From: Cervus elaphus
Taxonomy: Eukaryota > Chordata > Mammalia > Artiodactyla > Cervidae
Direction: 5' to 3'
Assembly (NCBI RefSeq): GCF_910594005.1
Contig: NC_057818.1
Span: 59,284,001-59,348,000 of the forward strand
Length of the DNA: 64,000 bases
Below are positions 1 through 11,872 of the stretch, piece after piece. The notes under the pieces are model-generated. The model had not been told where the DNA came from, ran no database searches, and saw only the letters and a program-made list of their open reading frames with translations. The stretch's first letter is position 1, and every line of letters starts with the position of its first letter. The position numbers were made by a program, and so were the translations under genes.

Positions 1-470
1 GGAAGCCTCCATAACCATCTCCCCAAATGAGGTGAACAGATGGAGATTTGGGGAACATGGCGCCCAGGAAGAGGGCATGGAAGTTAGGTGCCCCTTCCCC
101 ATACCTTGCCCTAAGCATCACTTCCATCTGGCTGTTTCTGAGTCAGAGACTGTTACAATAAACTGGTAATCTAGTGAGCAAACTATTTCTCTGAGCAGCT
201 CAAGCAAATTCATGGAACCCAAGGAGGAGATCATGGGAACCCTCAATTACCGGTCGGTCGGAAGCACAGGTGACACCCTGGACTTGTGACTGGCAGCTGG
301 GGTGGGGGCGGGGCCAGCTTGGTGGGCCCCATCCCTTAACCAGCGGGGGTCTAACTGACTCTCTCTCCAGGCAGACAGGATCAGGACCGAGTTGAGCTGT
401 AGGACAGCCCACTGATGTGGGAGAGTTGCTCGGTGGTGTGGGGAAAATCCCGGCGCACCTCCCCTCCCCC
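1..470 (+). repeat. Degenerate ancient interspersed repeat, family not assigned
   Basis: This block shares order and wording with 6290-6720: an AGATTTGGGG start, a CATGGAAG/CCCT block, then CCATCTG.CTGTT and a TAATAA..GTAATCT segment. The two are diverged copies of one old, LTR-like element. It lies downstream of the last visible SIGLEC10 exon, probably in an intron. Confidence 0.6.
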
Positions 471-632
471 ACCTCGGCACCCCACTCCCCGCTCCTCCCG
501 TCAGAGCTGGAAGCAGCATCTTTAATTCCATAGGCCTGGGGTTCCAGGTCCCTGCGGAGCCCTGGGACTCTGCCCCCAGCCCCCTTGCCTCTTCGCTGGC
601 GCCCCAGTCCATCCCCTGCCGGTCACACTCAC

Positions 633-2625
633 ACCGCACTGAGAGGTCCAGGCTGCGGCTCAAGAAGCCAAGCCTGTTCTCAGCCCGGCAGGTGTAGCGA
701 CCCGCGTCCTCGGCCTTCACCCCGGGCAGCACCAGCTCCAGAGTTGTGGATCCCAAGGGGTGGGACCAGGAGAGGACTCTATCCTGCAGGGTCCAGCTCA
801 ACGTGGCCAGTGGCAAACTGTCCGCGGCACAGAGCAGCCGCAGGGACTGGCCTTTCTTGACTTCCAGGTGTGGGCTCTCTCCCCTGGGCTCCAGAGCTGC
901 AGGGAGAGAAAAAGAAACAACAAGAGAAAGACTGCGGGGGGAAACGCCACCCCTCCCCCCGCCCTCCTGACACCCCCAAGTGGCCCTCGGTACCTGGCTC
1001 ATCGGTGTTGGAGATGCTGATAACCAGGTCTTTGGGGGCATCTGTTAAGAGGATTGGGAGTTGGCTTTGGGGAAAGTGAAAGTCGCTCAGTCGTGTCTGA
1101 CTCTTTGCGACCCCATGGACTATACAGTCCATGGAATTCTCCAGGCCACAATACTGGATTGGGTGGCTTTTTCCTTCTCCGGAGAATCTTCCCAACCCAG
1201 GGATCAAACCCAGGTCTCCCGCATCGCAGGCGGATTTTTTCCCAGCTGAGCCACAAGGGAAGCCCAAGAATATTGGCGTGGGTAGCCTATCTATCCCTTC
1301 TCCAGCGGATCTTACCGATCCAGGAATCCAACCGGGGTCTCCTGCATTGCAGGTGGATTCTTTACCAGCTGAGCTGTCAGGGAAACCCGGCTTTGGGGAG
1401 GAATGATACATTCCCCACCGCCAGAGAGTATCCCCTCAGGGAAAAGAAAGTGTGACAGTCCCCGGGGAAGACAAGCGACTCATGAGTGCCCAAGATGCGC
1501 TTGCGGACAGAGGACCGCATGGCAGCCCCCTTTCCCTCCTAAGGCCCAGCCCAGCATCGCGAGACTCCGCGCCTTCCTCCCCGCGGGCTGCCAAGAGCTG
1601 TCGGTCATCGCCCGGCCGCCTCTCTCCACCTCCCCGTCCCCCTAGCCTGGAGCGCACCCTGACGTCCTTCCCGCCCCCGAAACTCACAGGCCACACTAAG
1701 CCGGACGGTGTTCTGCGTGCTCACACCCTCTCCGGAGAAGTCCACTCTGCAGGTGAGCTCAGTGTTGTGGTCCTGGGGTCTGGGTGTGAAGGTGAGCTCT
1801 GACAAGTACGAAGTTCTCGGGCTGGCCCCATTGGCAGAGACGGTGTTCCCGATCCAGGAGAGAGTAGGGACAGGACATTCGTCAAAGATCCAGTTAAATG
1901 CACAGAAGAGCGTCACCTGGTGCCCGGGCTGCAAGATCTCGGGGACATAGATCGCCGGCTTCTGTGTCAGGGCTGGGATGGACCAAGAGAGGGTGGGATG
2001 TCAGCCCCGGATTGGGGGGTACTCCGGGGGGGTCACCCATGGTCTGTTCTCTAAAGCCCCTCCCCAGTGTGGGAAGGTGGGGGAGGGGTTCCCCCCACCC
2101 GCCCCATTCCAGCTCCAGCCAGTTCCATACCTGTCACCTGCAGATAGAACTTGTATTCCATGAAATTATATTTCACATAATCGCCTCTCTCAAACCGGAA
2201 GAAGTACAGTGAGCTGTCCTCCAGGCGTGCCTCTCTGATGAGCAAGGAGCAGCTCTCGCTGGGATCGCCAAGGAGCTGGAATCGGCCCCAGGTGTCTGTG
2301 TCCACGTCCTGACCCGGCTTGTTGGTGGCCACTGGCAGACTGGGCCTGGGGGTCTGATCTCTGAACCAGAAGCCGTAAGCTGGGGTAGTGGGAATCCATC
2401 CTCTGGAGGGGTAGAAGATGGAGCAGGGCACGACCACACACAGGCCTTCTTGCACCATCACAGACTCCTGCACCTGCAGCTTGAATAAGTCCAGAGCCTG
2501 CGACCCTATGGGAGAGACAGAGGTTCAAGCTGCAAGCCCAGCCCCGACCCCCAACCCGGGCCCCTCCTGGCCACCCGCATCCACTCACCGCCCCACAGCA
2601 TGGCCAAGAACAGCGGCAGCAACAT
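633..2625 (-). CDS. SIGLEC10: SIGLEC10, 5' part (signal peptide, V-set, C2-set 1, linker, C2-set 2); 3' part outside window
   Basis: Sialic-acid-binding Ig-like lectin of leukocyte membranes; SIGLEC10 is an ITIM-bearing inhibitory receptor in other mammals. Minus-strand exons: 2589-2625 (signal, starts MLLPLFLAM), 2131-2505 (V-set), 1688-1972 (C2-set), 994-1041 (48-nt linker, YAPKDLVISIS) and 633-896 (C2-set). Every junction has AG and GT, all splits are phase 1, and 336 codons stay open. The V-set keeps GLCVVVPC and the sialic-acid arginine in YFFRFERG. Domain 2 has the unusual CAFNWIFDECP form that marks SIGLEC10 rather than the VPWAC form of the other genes here. The remaining Ig domains, membrane segment and ITIM tail must lie beyond position 1; nothing resembling them is in 1-632. 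A SINE pair sits in the intron at 1072-1392. The name is secure from motif identity to human SIGLEC10. Confidence 0.93.
1072..1392 (-). mobile_element. Bov-A2-type SINE (two units)
   Basis: The reverse complement carries the ruminant tRNA-Glu-derived SINE hallmarks: TTCCCTGGTGGCTCAG-like start, GATCCCTGG, AGTATTCTTGCCTGGAGAATCCC and a GACTGAGCGACTTTCAC-type end. The left monomer occurs twice. It sits in the SIGLEC10 intron before the linker exon. The same criteria were used for the other Bov-tA calls below. Confidence 0.9.
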
Positions 2626-3180
2626 CTCAGGCACTTGGACGTTCCTGGGACACACTTATTCCCCAGACGCTTTGACGGGCAGTGGGCAAGGGCAGAAGGC
2701 GGAAGCTGAGCCCCGGGGAACTGATGCATGAAATGAGCTTCTGGTGCACAGACCCACACGACTCTTTTTCCTTTTCTGGACTCTCCCCACCACCACCTGG
2801 CACCCACTTGAACTCACTCTTTCCTGGGGGGCTCACCTGGCGTCTGGGCTCCCTGAGCTGGTCACCTTTCCCAGTCATCTCTGGGAGAGGGGGTGGAGGG
2901 CATGTGTCTAACCTTGGGGCCTGGCTTTGGGTGGGTGGAGGCTGGGGGCTCTCCTACTGGACCCTGAGTCATTAAGGAAGCAGAAGTGAAAGTCCCCAGT
3001 AAATCCTTCCAGGGGCCCCTGGTGTCTGCAGTGGATTTCTGGGGCGGAGGGTGGTGGTGGTGGAGCAGTGCTGGTCTTGCCAGATAAAAGGCAGAATACC
3101 CAGTTAAAATTGGCTTTCAGTTAAATAATAGTTTTTTTTAGTATAAGTATGTCTCAGAAGTATAAGCATGAGATATTCAT
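2626..3180. other. SIGLEC10 5' flank, no gene
   Basis: Upstream of the SIGLEC10 start codon. No TATA box or coding exon is evident, and the GAGGAA element shared by the other Siglec genes here was not seen. Confidence 0.5.
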
Positions 3181-3404
3181 GCGGCGTGGTCCGTCGCTTC
3201 AGTCATGTCTGACTCTTGGCAACCTTATGGACTGTGGCCCACCAGGCTCCTGGGATTTCCGTGGGATTTCCCAGGCAAGAACACTGGAGTGGGTTGCCAT
3301 GCCCTCCTCCAGAGGATCTTCCCGACCCAGGGATCAAACCCCGAGTCTCTTATGTCTTCTGCATTGCAGGCAGATTTTTTACTGCTGAGCCACCGGGGAA
3401 GCCC
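3180..3404 (-). mobile_element. Bov-tA SINE
   Basis: Complete unit ending at the GGGGAAGCCC (tRNA 5' end complement); similar CATGCG bases lie on both sides. Confidence 0.88.
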
Positions 3405-3651
3405 ATGCGTGAGATATGCTTCTACTAAAATTATTCATTGTTTAGATCTGAAATTCAGCTTTAACTGAACACTTCGCTTTTTTTTTTTTTTTTTTGCTAC
3501 ATCTGGCAGTCCCAGGCTGGTGTCTGTCCCCTTCACCCTCCCTGATGGGCTCACTGGAGCCTGGTCCTCCAAGATCTCTGTCTGCTTCCCAATCTCCCCT
3601 TCTATCCCACAGTTGGATGACATACATTTGTAACACCTGTTGTGATAAAAA

Positions 3652-3855
3652 CTCAGGATCCCTGGTGGCTCGGTGGCAAAAAATCTGCCTGCAAGGCAAG
3701 GGACTTGGGTTCGATCCCTGGGTTGGGAAGATCCCCTGGAGAAGGAAATGGCAGCCCACTCCAGTATTCTTGCCTGGAGAATCCCATGGACAGAGGAGCC
3801 TGGCGGGCTACAGCCCATAGGGCTACAAGGGTCAAACACGACTTAGAGACTACAC
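3652..3855 (+). mobile_element. Bov-tA SINE
   Basis: Plus-oriented, from TCCCTGGTGGCTCGG to the ACACGACTTAGAGACTA end. A separate poly-T tract lies at 3479-3496. Confidence 0.88.
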
Positions 3856-4304
3856 CACCACCACCAGCCAGGGTGATGCCCACGGTGGCATCTTTGGCAG
3901 TGTAAAAGGCGTGGGAGCTGTGCGGAGTCAGCGTTGACTCCTCCAGGTCTTGACTGTTGCTCCCCTCGCCTTGAAATGATTCTCTGTTTTGGTCGCATAG
4001 ATGTCATGTTTGCCCTCTTGACCTCCACGCCCTGGGACCTTGTGTGTGACAGGTGTCCTGCTGTGAATGGGGGAGGGGGAATACACGTAGGTAAATCAGA
4101 CAGCGTCTGACTTCGGGGGATCCCAGCTTGGTAAACCAAGAGCCTTAGAAACAGAAACGCACTGAAGTGTTCATGAATGCCCCGCCCTACACGCTGAGAC
4201 AGATGTCCCCGCCTGGCCCTGGGGAAAGGGTGTTCACTTCCTCCTGGTGAAGTCAGGAGGGGCTTCCTGGAGGAAATGACATGTAGCTATCCCTGTCTTC
4301 GGAT

Positions 4305-4675
4305 CCACTGTGTTAATCTGCCGTCATAAAACCACACAGGATGAGTGGCTTAAACAACAGAGATGCATTTCCTCACAGTTCTGGAGGCTGCAAGTTCAAG
4401 GTCAAGGTGTCAGTAGTGTTGATTTCTTCCAAGGTCTCTTTCCTTGACTTGGAGATGGCCGTCTTCTCTCCGAGTCTTTAGCTGGTCTGGCTGTGTGCGT
4501 GTGTCCTTCACAAGGACAGCAGTCATATTGGACTGGGACTCTGCCCTGTGACCTCATTTCAACTGAATTAGCTCTTTAAAGATCCTATCTCCAAATATAT
4601 ATTCTGAGACACTGGGGGTTAAGGCATAACATAGGAACTTGGAGGCCGGGGTAGCACAGTTCAGCTTATAACATC
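4305..4675 (-). mobile_element. MLT1-type ERVL-MaLR solo LTR, antisense
   Basis: The plus strand shows the reverse of MLT1: GGCTTAAACAACAG, CTCACAGTTCTGGAGGCTG, GTCCTTCACAAGGACA, then a GGGGGTTAAGGC end. Non-coding. Confidence 0.8.
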
Positions 4676-5711
4676 CACTGTCCTCTTCATCTGCTTGCAG
4701 GTCCCCACTGCCCCTCCTGGGCTTTCTCTCGGGGACACCCTTGTGTCCAGGGACAGAGGGGGAAGGGCCTCCCAGAGGGAGGAGTGAGAAGGAGCGAGGA
4801 AGCCTGGGTCCTGCTGGGGGCTTGCCCTGAAGGAGCCAAGAACTGCAGTTCCCCACTCTCAAAGCTTAGATCTAGTCTTGCCCCCAACTTGGAGCATCTT
4901 CGTGCCTCTCTGAGGCTAACGGGAGCAGGAACCAGGAGGCTGGCAACATCTCAGGCCTTCTGTGGCTTTCTCGGCACTATTCCGTGCTGTGCCGTAAGCC
5001 CAAAAAGGGAGAGAGAGGGCCCAAAAGACGCCAATCTGTGGCTCTCCTGTTCCTCCGAACCAACCCAGAGGTCTCCTATTCCCCCATCAATGAACATGGG
5101 CCACCCGCGGGCTTAGATATGCCTTCGAACCTCAGTGCTGATACCTGAGATGTGGAGGTGAGGAGGCCTCCCGTACCAGGCGAGGTCATCTGGGCAGCTT
5201 ACGTCCGTAGTCAGGTGGCCAGGGGCAAGTGGAAACTGAGTGGGACCAGGGGACCCTTCAGTGACCCTGCTTACGGACCAACCCATCCTCTTCCACAGGC
5301 GGCTGCCAAGAGGTTCCTGGAGGTGGTCCTGAGACCATCAGCTCCCCTCCTCCGCTTTCCTGGAAACCCTGAGGGTCCACTCTTCTCATCACAGGAAAAG
5401 TATTTCTGGTCACAGGACCTGTCCTTTCTTTTCTGCCCATCCTGCTTTTCCTGGTCCCATCTTGCCTCCATCCTCACACCACTCAAACTGTTCCTGTCAA
5501 GATCCCCGAAAACCTCAAATGCGTAAAAGCCCTAGGTAAGTTATGTTCTCATCTCACTTGGATGCTGCCCACCCAGCAGCGTGTGATGTGCTTGGTCGCC
5601 CCCTGCCCACCTGCTTCCTGGAGCACTGCTTCAGTCCGGCCTCTGTGTCCCCTGGAGCTGTCATTCCGAAGCGCCTGCTGGAGATGGGCTGCACGTGGCA
5701 CGCAGAAGACA
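4676..5711. other. Unique sequence without recognisable gene
   Basis: No phased splice sites, Ig motifs or repeat family could be recognised. Short open frames here have no supporting features. Confidence 0.5.
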
Positions 5712-5850
5712 CCACTGATGTTGTGTTAGTCGCTCAGTCGTGATGACTCTTTGCGACCCCATGGAATTCTCCTGGCCAGAATACTGGAGTGGGGTGCCAT
5801 TCCCTTCTCCAGGGAGATCTTCCCGACCCTGGGATCGAGCCCAGGTCCAT
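5712..5850 (-). mobile_element. Truncated Bov-tA SINE
   Basis: Only the right part of the element is left, from GTCGCTCAGTCG to the GATCGAGCCCAGGTC box. Confidence 0.85.
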
Positions 5851-6289
5851 ACTTCCCTGGTTTTCCTTCAACCTTTCTAGACGTTCTTCCTCATCTTTAA
5901 TAGTTCTGCCTCTTCCCCTGACTCCTAAATCTTAGAATGCATCAGGATCGCACTCCCAAGATGTCCTATTTCCTCCATGACCTGAAAAAGCGTTGCTACG
6001 TGTGATACTGTGACTTCCAGTAAATACATATTTTGGTCTTTGTTCATGGTTCCTGGCCCACAGCTCCCCAAACCCTTGAAATTTCCTGAGTGATGAGAGC
6101 AATACTAGCATCTTTTGTTAAAAAAAAAAAAAAATTTTGGTCTCTTGTCCTCAATTCGTGAAAACACTTCAGAGCTAGAAATGGGTGTCTCGTTATTCTT
6201 AACAAACCCCTTTCTACCATACCAGAGTTTGTTAATGGGGCGACTTTTGGAAAGCACAAAAGGATGAGGGCTGTTTCTCAGGGAGAATG

Positions 6290-6720
6290 AAACCCTGTGA
6301 TTAGAAGGTTAGAATATTCCATTCAAATCCTGACCTCCCAGGATGGGAGAGGAGCTGGAAATTGAATCAATCCCCTTGGCCAGTTATCTAATCAACTGTG
6401 CCTATGGAATGAAGCCTCCATTAAAAAACAAACAAACAAACAAAACAAAACAAAACAAAAACCAGAAGTATGGAGTTCAGAATGCTTCTAGGTCAGGGAA
6501 TATGTGAAGATTTGGGGAGAATGGTACATGTCCCCAAAGAGAACGCATGGAAGCCCTGAGCCCTCTCTCCATACTTTGCCCTGTTCCATCTGACTGTTCT
6601 GAGTTACATATATCCTTTTATAATAAGCCAGTAATCTCAGAAATAGCCTGCTTCTCTGAGCTCTTCTGCTTTTCAGGGATCCAAAGGTCATGGTTTCTGG
6701 TACCAATATCTGCCTATATC
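6290..6720 (+). repeat. Second copy of the ancient repeat seen at 1-470
   Basis: Carries the same AGATTTGGGGA / CATGGAAGCCCT / CCATCTGACTGTT / GTAATCTCAG series as 1-470. A (CAAAA)n stretch at 6421-6464 lies within it. Confidence 0.6.
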
Positions 6721-6794
6721 CTAGCATCATTCTGATGTCTTTGGCTCAGTCCCATGTATGGTCTATCTGCATGACCCATCAGTTCAACTTTTTT

Positions 6795-7110
6795 CAAAAC
6801 ATAATTTTATTTATTTTTGGTTGCGCTGGGTCTTCATTGCTGCATGGGCTTTTCTCTAGCTGCAGTGAGTGGGGGCTGCTCTCTAGTTGCAGCGTGCGGG
6901 CTTCTCATTGCAGCGGCTTCTCTAGATGCAGAGCACAGGCTCTAGGGCACCCGGGCTTCAGTAGTTGCAGCTCTCGGCTCTAGAGCACAGGCTCAACAGT
7001 TTGGCGCTCATTCTTCAAGGCATGTGGGATCTTCCTGGGCCGGGGATCGAACCTGTGTCTCCTGTGTTGCCAAGCGAATTCTTTACCACTGAGCCACCGG
7101 GGAAGCCCTC
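6795..7110 (-). mobile_element. CHR-type SINE (cetartiodactyl)
   Basis: The reverse complement reads as a CHR SINE: tRNA-like head (GGCTTCCCCGGTGGCTCAG), then GAGCC/AACTACTGAAGCCC blocks and an A-rich tail. The same criteria are used for the other CHR calls. Confidence 0.88.
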
Positions 7111-7411
7111 AACTTTTTAAATATTAAAAAAAAAAATCTACTCACTTATCTCCATCCCCACTTCCATTCATTACCCTAGTCTAAGATTTCACAATCTCAA
7201 GATAATTGACATTTCGAATCAGACAGTCCTGGTGAGTAGAAGTTGTCCTGCATGTTGTATAGAATATTGAGGAGCATTCCTGGCCTCTCTACTCACTACT
7301 CTCTACTCCCTGCCCCTGCACCCCAGGTGTGACAATAAAAACATCTCCAGGCATTGTCACCTGTTGACAAATTCACCCTTGATTGAGAATGACTTTCCAG
7401 GCCCTAGTCAC

Positions 7412-8248
7412 CATTCAATTCAGTTCAGTCGCTCAGTTGTGTCCAACTCTTTGCGACCCCATGGACCGCAGCATGCCAGGCCTCCCTGTCCATCACCAAC
7501 TCCCGGAGTCCGCCCAAACCCATGTCCATCGAGTTGGTGATGCCATCCAACCATCTCATCTTCTGTCGTCCCCTTCTCCTCCTGCCCTCAATCCCTCCCA
7601 GCATCAGGGTCTTTTCCAATGAGTCAGCTCTCCTCATCAGGTGGCCAAAGTATTGGAGTTTCAGCTTCAGCATCAGTCCCTCCAATGAACGCCCAGGACT
7701 GGTCTCCTTTAGGATGGACTGGTTGGACCTCCTTGCAGTCCAAGGGACTCTCAAGTGTCTTCTCCAACACCACAGTTAAAAAAGCATCAATTCTTCAGCG
7801 CTCAGCTTTCATTATAGTCCAACTCTCACATCCATACATGACCACTGGAAAAACCATAGCCTTGACTAGGCAGACCTTTGTTGACAAATGATGTCTCTGC
7901 TTTTTATTATGCTGTCCAGGTTGGTCATAAATTTCCTTCCAAGGAGTAAGCGTCTTTTAATTTCATGGCTGCAATCACCATCTGCAGTGATTTTGGAGCC
8001 CAGAAAAATAAGGTCAGCCACTGTTTCCCCATCTGTTTGCCATGGAGTGATGGGACCAGATGCCATGATCTTAGTTTTCTGAATGTTGAGCTTTAAGACA
8101 ACTTTTTCACTCTCCTCTTTCACTTTCATCAAGAGGCTCTTTAGTTCTTTACTTTCTGCTATAAGGGTGGTGTCATCTACATATCTGAGGTTATTGCATT
8201 ACCACTCATCTGTATGACAAAAATCTCAATGATTCTCCTTGCTTCCTT
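7412..8248 (-). mobile_element. BovB (RTE-type) LINE fragment
   Basis: The minus strand encodes BovB reverse-transcriptase C-terminal segments, e.g. LKLNIQKTKIMASGPI, DGDCSHEIKRRLLLGRK and RRRRGRQKMRWLDGI, broken by stops and frameshifts. A dead copy of a ruminant LINE acquired by horizontal transfer. Confidence 0.92.
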
Positions 8249-8545
8249 TTTTTTTTTTTTAATTATTGACGTGGAAGGGGGGATCAGGATGGGGAATACA
8301 CGTAACTCCATGGCTGATTCATATCAATGTATGACAAAACCCACTACAATATTGTAAAGTAATTAGCCTCCAACTAATAAAAATAAATGAAAAAAAGATG
8401 CAAAAAAAAATTATTGACGTATAGTTGATTTACAATGTGTTAGTTTCTGCTGTATGGCAAAGTGAGTCTGTTGTGCACATATGCACATTCTTTTTCAGAT
8501 TCTTTTCCATTATGGTTTATCACTGGATACTGACTATGGTTCTCT
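8249..8545 (-). mobile_element. Old L1 3' fragment with a nested young L1 end
   Basis: A poly-T at 8249-8261 opens an antisense L1 tail. At 8274-8405 a sense-oriented young L1 3' end with an A-rich tail interrupts it, flanked by AATTATTGACGT on both sides (8262-8273 and about 8409-8420). Confidence 0.8.
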
Positions 8546-9653
8546 GCTTCCATTTTTGCTCCCTCCCTAATGCCGTTTCAACACAGCAACCAGAGTTACT
8601 GTTAAAATACAGATCAGGTCAAGTCACCCTCTTACTCAAACATTTCAATGGCATTTCATTCTATTAAGGAGAAAAATCTAAACTAATCACCTCAACCCAC
8701 TGAACTTGACCAGGTGTAACCCCCAATGATCCCTGCAAAACTCATTTTGAATCCACTTCACTTTACTTCCTGCATTCTCTCCAATGATACTTACCTCCTC
8801 TGTTTCTCACCTCTACCAAATTTGTTTCCGCTTCAAGAACATGACGCAAGCTGTCCCCTCTTCCAGGAATGCTCTTCCTGTGACTGGCGCCCTTTTTCAC
8901 CGTTTTCAGCTCAGAGGCTGTCTCTTCCAAAATGTTTTTCCTGAACTTACAATGAAGTTGCCCCAACATTTCCCCAGCTGTATACTTTTTTCCCCCCATG
9001 CGCAAATTTCTGGTGATTCATTGGACCTCCTCTGAGCTTTCCACCTCTCCTCCGTGTGACCAGAGCACCTCCCCACTCTACTTTGCAACTGCCTTCTCAT
9101 CCAAGCCACCCTTCCCAAACCCTCGGCCAGACAGCAGATGAGGGGTTACTGGAATCTGCAAGAACCTTTTTTCAGTCATCCTTGCAAACAGTACATCTTC
9201 TCTGCCTAAAAATGTTCAGATTGTCTCTGAGCCTATTCCTTAAAAAACAAACAAGCAAACAAACAAAAACACTCTGCAAGCTTCTGCAACACTTCTCGAA
9301 TTCAACAGATGTTGAGCACCTGCTGACTGCCCCTGAGCTTACAACGGCAAAGATAGATACTGAGGGGAAGTGAGAGGGGGGTGGGTGGGTAGGTATGGGG
9401 TTGGGGAGGTTGAGGAGGAAGAAGAGAGGTCGGTAGGTATGTGTGTGTACGTGTAGGTAGGTGGGTAGGCAGCTCAAGTTTCTGCCCTAGGAAGGATGCT
9501 GGGTGTGGGTCTGAGGACTGGACTCAGGACGGATGAATGAAAAGGATGTAGGGAAGCATCCCAGGGGTGAACGCAGAGTCCGAGTCTGGCTGTGTTTGAG
9601 CCCCTGGGGGTGCTGAGGAGCCTTTGTTGGGGTGAGGGGGCTATCTTAGACAC
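8546..9653. other. Unclassified sequence with GT/G-rich simple repeat
   Basis: Open frames here lack gene features. A (CAAA)n run lies near 9244-9268 and a GTGGGTAGG-type tract at 9370-9475. Confidence 0.5.
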
Positions 9654-10079
9654 CCCCTGTGTGCTCAGCCGCCTCAGACTCTTTGCGGCTCTGTGGACTG
9701 TAGTCCACCAGGCTCCTTGCCCATGGAATTTCCAGACAAGGATACTGAAGCGGGTTGCCATTTCCTCCTCCAGGGGATTGTGCCGACCCAGGGATGGCAC
9801 CAGTGTCTCTGGCATCTCCTGCATTGACAGGCAGATTGTTTCCCTACGGAGCCACCTGGGAAGCTGTTGTTGTGCTTAGTCTCACAGTCGTGTCCGACTC
9901 TTTGCGACCCCGTGGACTGTAGCCCGCCAGGCTGCTCTGTCCATGGGGATTCTCCAGGCAAGAATACTGGACTGGGTTGCCATGCCCTCCTCCAGGGGAT
10001 CTTCCCAACCCAGGGATCAAACCGAGGTCTCCCGCACTGCAGGCAGATTCTTTACCGTCTGAGCCACCAGGAAAGCCCA
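9654..10079 (-). mobile_element. Two adjacent Bov-tA SINEs
   Basis: Units at 9654-9862 and 9863-10079, head to tail in the same orientation. Confidence 0.87.
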
Positions 10080-11460
10080 TCTGGGACCACCCCCTAGCTG
10101 GCATCTTGGTGTCATTCGGATACAATTCGGTGTCATGTCTGTCTCTGTTCCCACCCATAGCGCTTGTGCTGCAGTTCATAACGCTGTCCCCAGGGGGCGC
10201 TCCACTTCCCCTGGCGCAGACTGACCCCTGTGCCCCAGTCACCAGGATCTGTGCTGTCCAGAGTCCTGAAGACCTGCAGCTCCCTCGGGAATGTTCCCAG
10301 GATCTGGACACAGTTGCAAATGCTGCTTGTTCAAAAAGGCTGCATTCATACTCACTGAACCTAGGAACAAGGAGTCTGCTCCTCTCACTGTACCTCAGTA
10401 CAGCCGAGTCTCTGCTGCAGGGAGCATATCAAAGCAAGCACTTAGGTACCACAACCACCCCACTGCCCTCACCCTTCCTGAAATTTAAAACACCTCAATA
10501 TCTTCCCCCCACACACACTTTCACAGTGTCATTCTCAAATGACTTCCACTGAGACACATCAAACCTGTGATGTCTACACAAGAAAATGTTCCTGTGGTGT
10601 TTCAGTCTGTTCCTGCTGCTGTCTCAGACATACCAAAAGCAAGATCTGAAATCATGAAACTCTTAGAAGAAAATATAGGCAGTACTCTCTTTGACATTGG
10701 TCTTAAAGACATCTTTTTGTCTCCTCAGGCAAGGGAAACAAAAGCAAAAATTAATCAACGGAACTCTAAGAAACTAAAATGCTTTTCCACAGTGAAGGAC
10801 AAAACAAAAACACAGCCTACTACATGGGAGAAGATATTTGCAAACAGTACATCCGATAAGGGGTTAATATTCAAAATATACAAAAGCCTCATGCGACTCA
10901 ACATCAAAAAGAAAAAACCAGCACTCTGACTAAACATAGGCAGAGGACATGAGTAGACATTTTTCCAAAGAAGACAAACACACGGCCAAGAGACACAAGA
11001 AAAGATGCTCAGTATCACTCATCTTCAAGGAATGCACATCAAAAGCAGAATGAGCTCCCACCTCACACCTGTCAGAATAGCTGTTATTAAAAAAGACAAC
11101 AAATAACAAAGATGTGGATAGAAGGGAGCCTTTGTGCACTGTTGTTGGAATTGTAAATTGGGGTGGCCATTATGGGAAACAATACAGAGGTTCCTCAAAA
11201 AATTAAAAACAGAATTGCCATATGATCCAGCAATTTCACTTCGGGGTATTTACTCAAAGAAAACAAAAACAATAAGTTGATAATATATATGCACACCAAT
11301 GTTCACTGCAGCATTATTTGCAGTAGTCAAGATATGAGAGCAGCCTAATGGTCCATTGATAGATGAGTGAATATATAATATACATATAATATTACTCAGA
11401 AATAAAAAATGAAATCTTGCCATTTTTGACAACTTGGATGAATCTACAGCATATTAAGGA

Positions 11461-11672
11461 GGGCTTCCCTGGTGGCTCAGAGGGTAAAGAATCTGCCTGC
11501 AATGCAGGAGACTCAGGTTTGATCCCTAAGTCAGGAAGATCCCCTGGAGAAGGGCATGTCAATTCAGTCTAGTATTCTTGCCTGGAGAATCCCATGGACA
11601 GAGGAGCCTGGTGGGTGATGATCCATAGGACTGCAAAGAGTCGGACATGACTGAAGTGACTTAGCACACATG
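11461..11672 (+). mobile_element. Bov-tA SINE within old L1
   Basis: Complete plus-oriented unit from GGGCTTCCCTGGTGGCTCAG to a GACATGACTGAAGTGACTTAG end; L1 sequence resumes after it. Confidence 0.9.
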
Positions 11673-11872
11673 CATTCAGGGCATATTATGCTAAGTGGAA
11701 TAAGTCAGGTACAGAAATACGACTACCACATGATCCTGTACATGGAATCTAAAAAAGAAAGCATACAAACAAAACAAAATGAAAACGGACTCACAGAAAA
11801 CAAGTGGGTGGTTGCTGGCGGGGAGGAAGTGGTGGTGATGAGGCCAAACAGGCAAAGGAGATCAAGAAGTGC

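Noticed and set aside
1..632. Further SIGLEC10 exons (third C2, membrane)
   Set aside because: No YPPENL-type linker or Ig motif on the minus strand; the stretch is old repeat.
3652..3855. tRNA genes
   Set aside because: The tRNA-like boxes here and at about forty other places belong to Bov-tA and CHR SINEs and do not fold as complete tRNAs.
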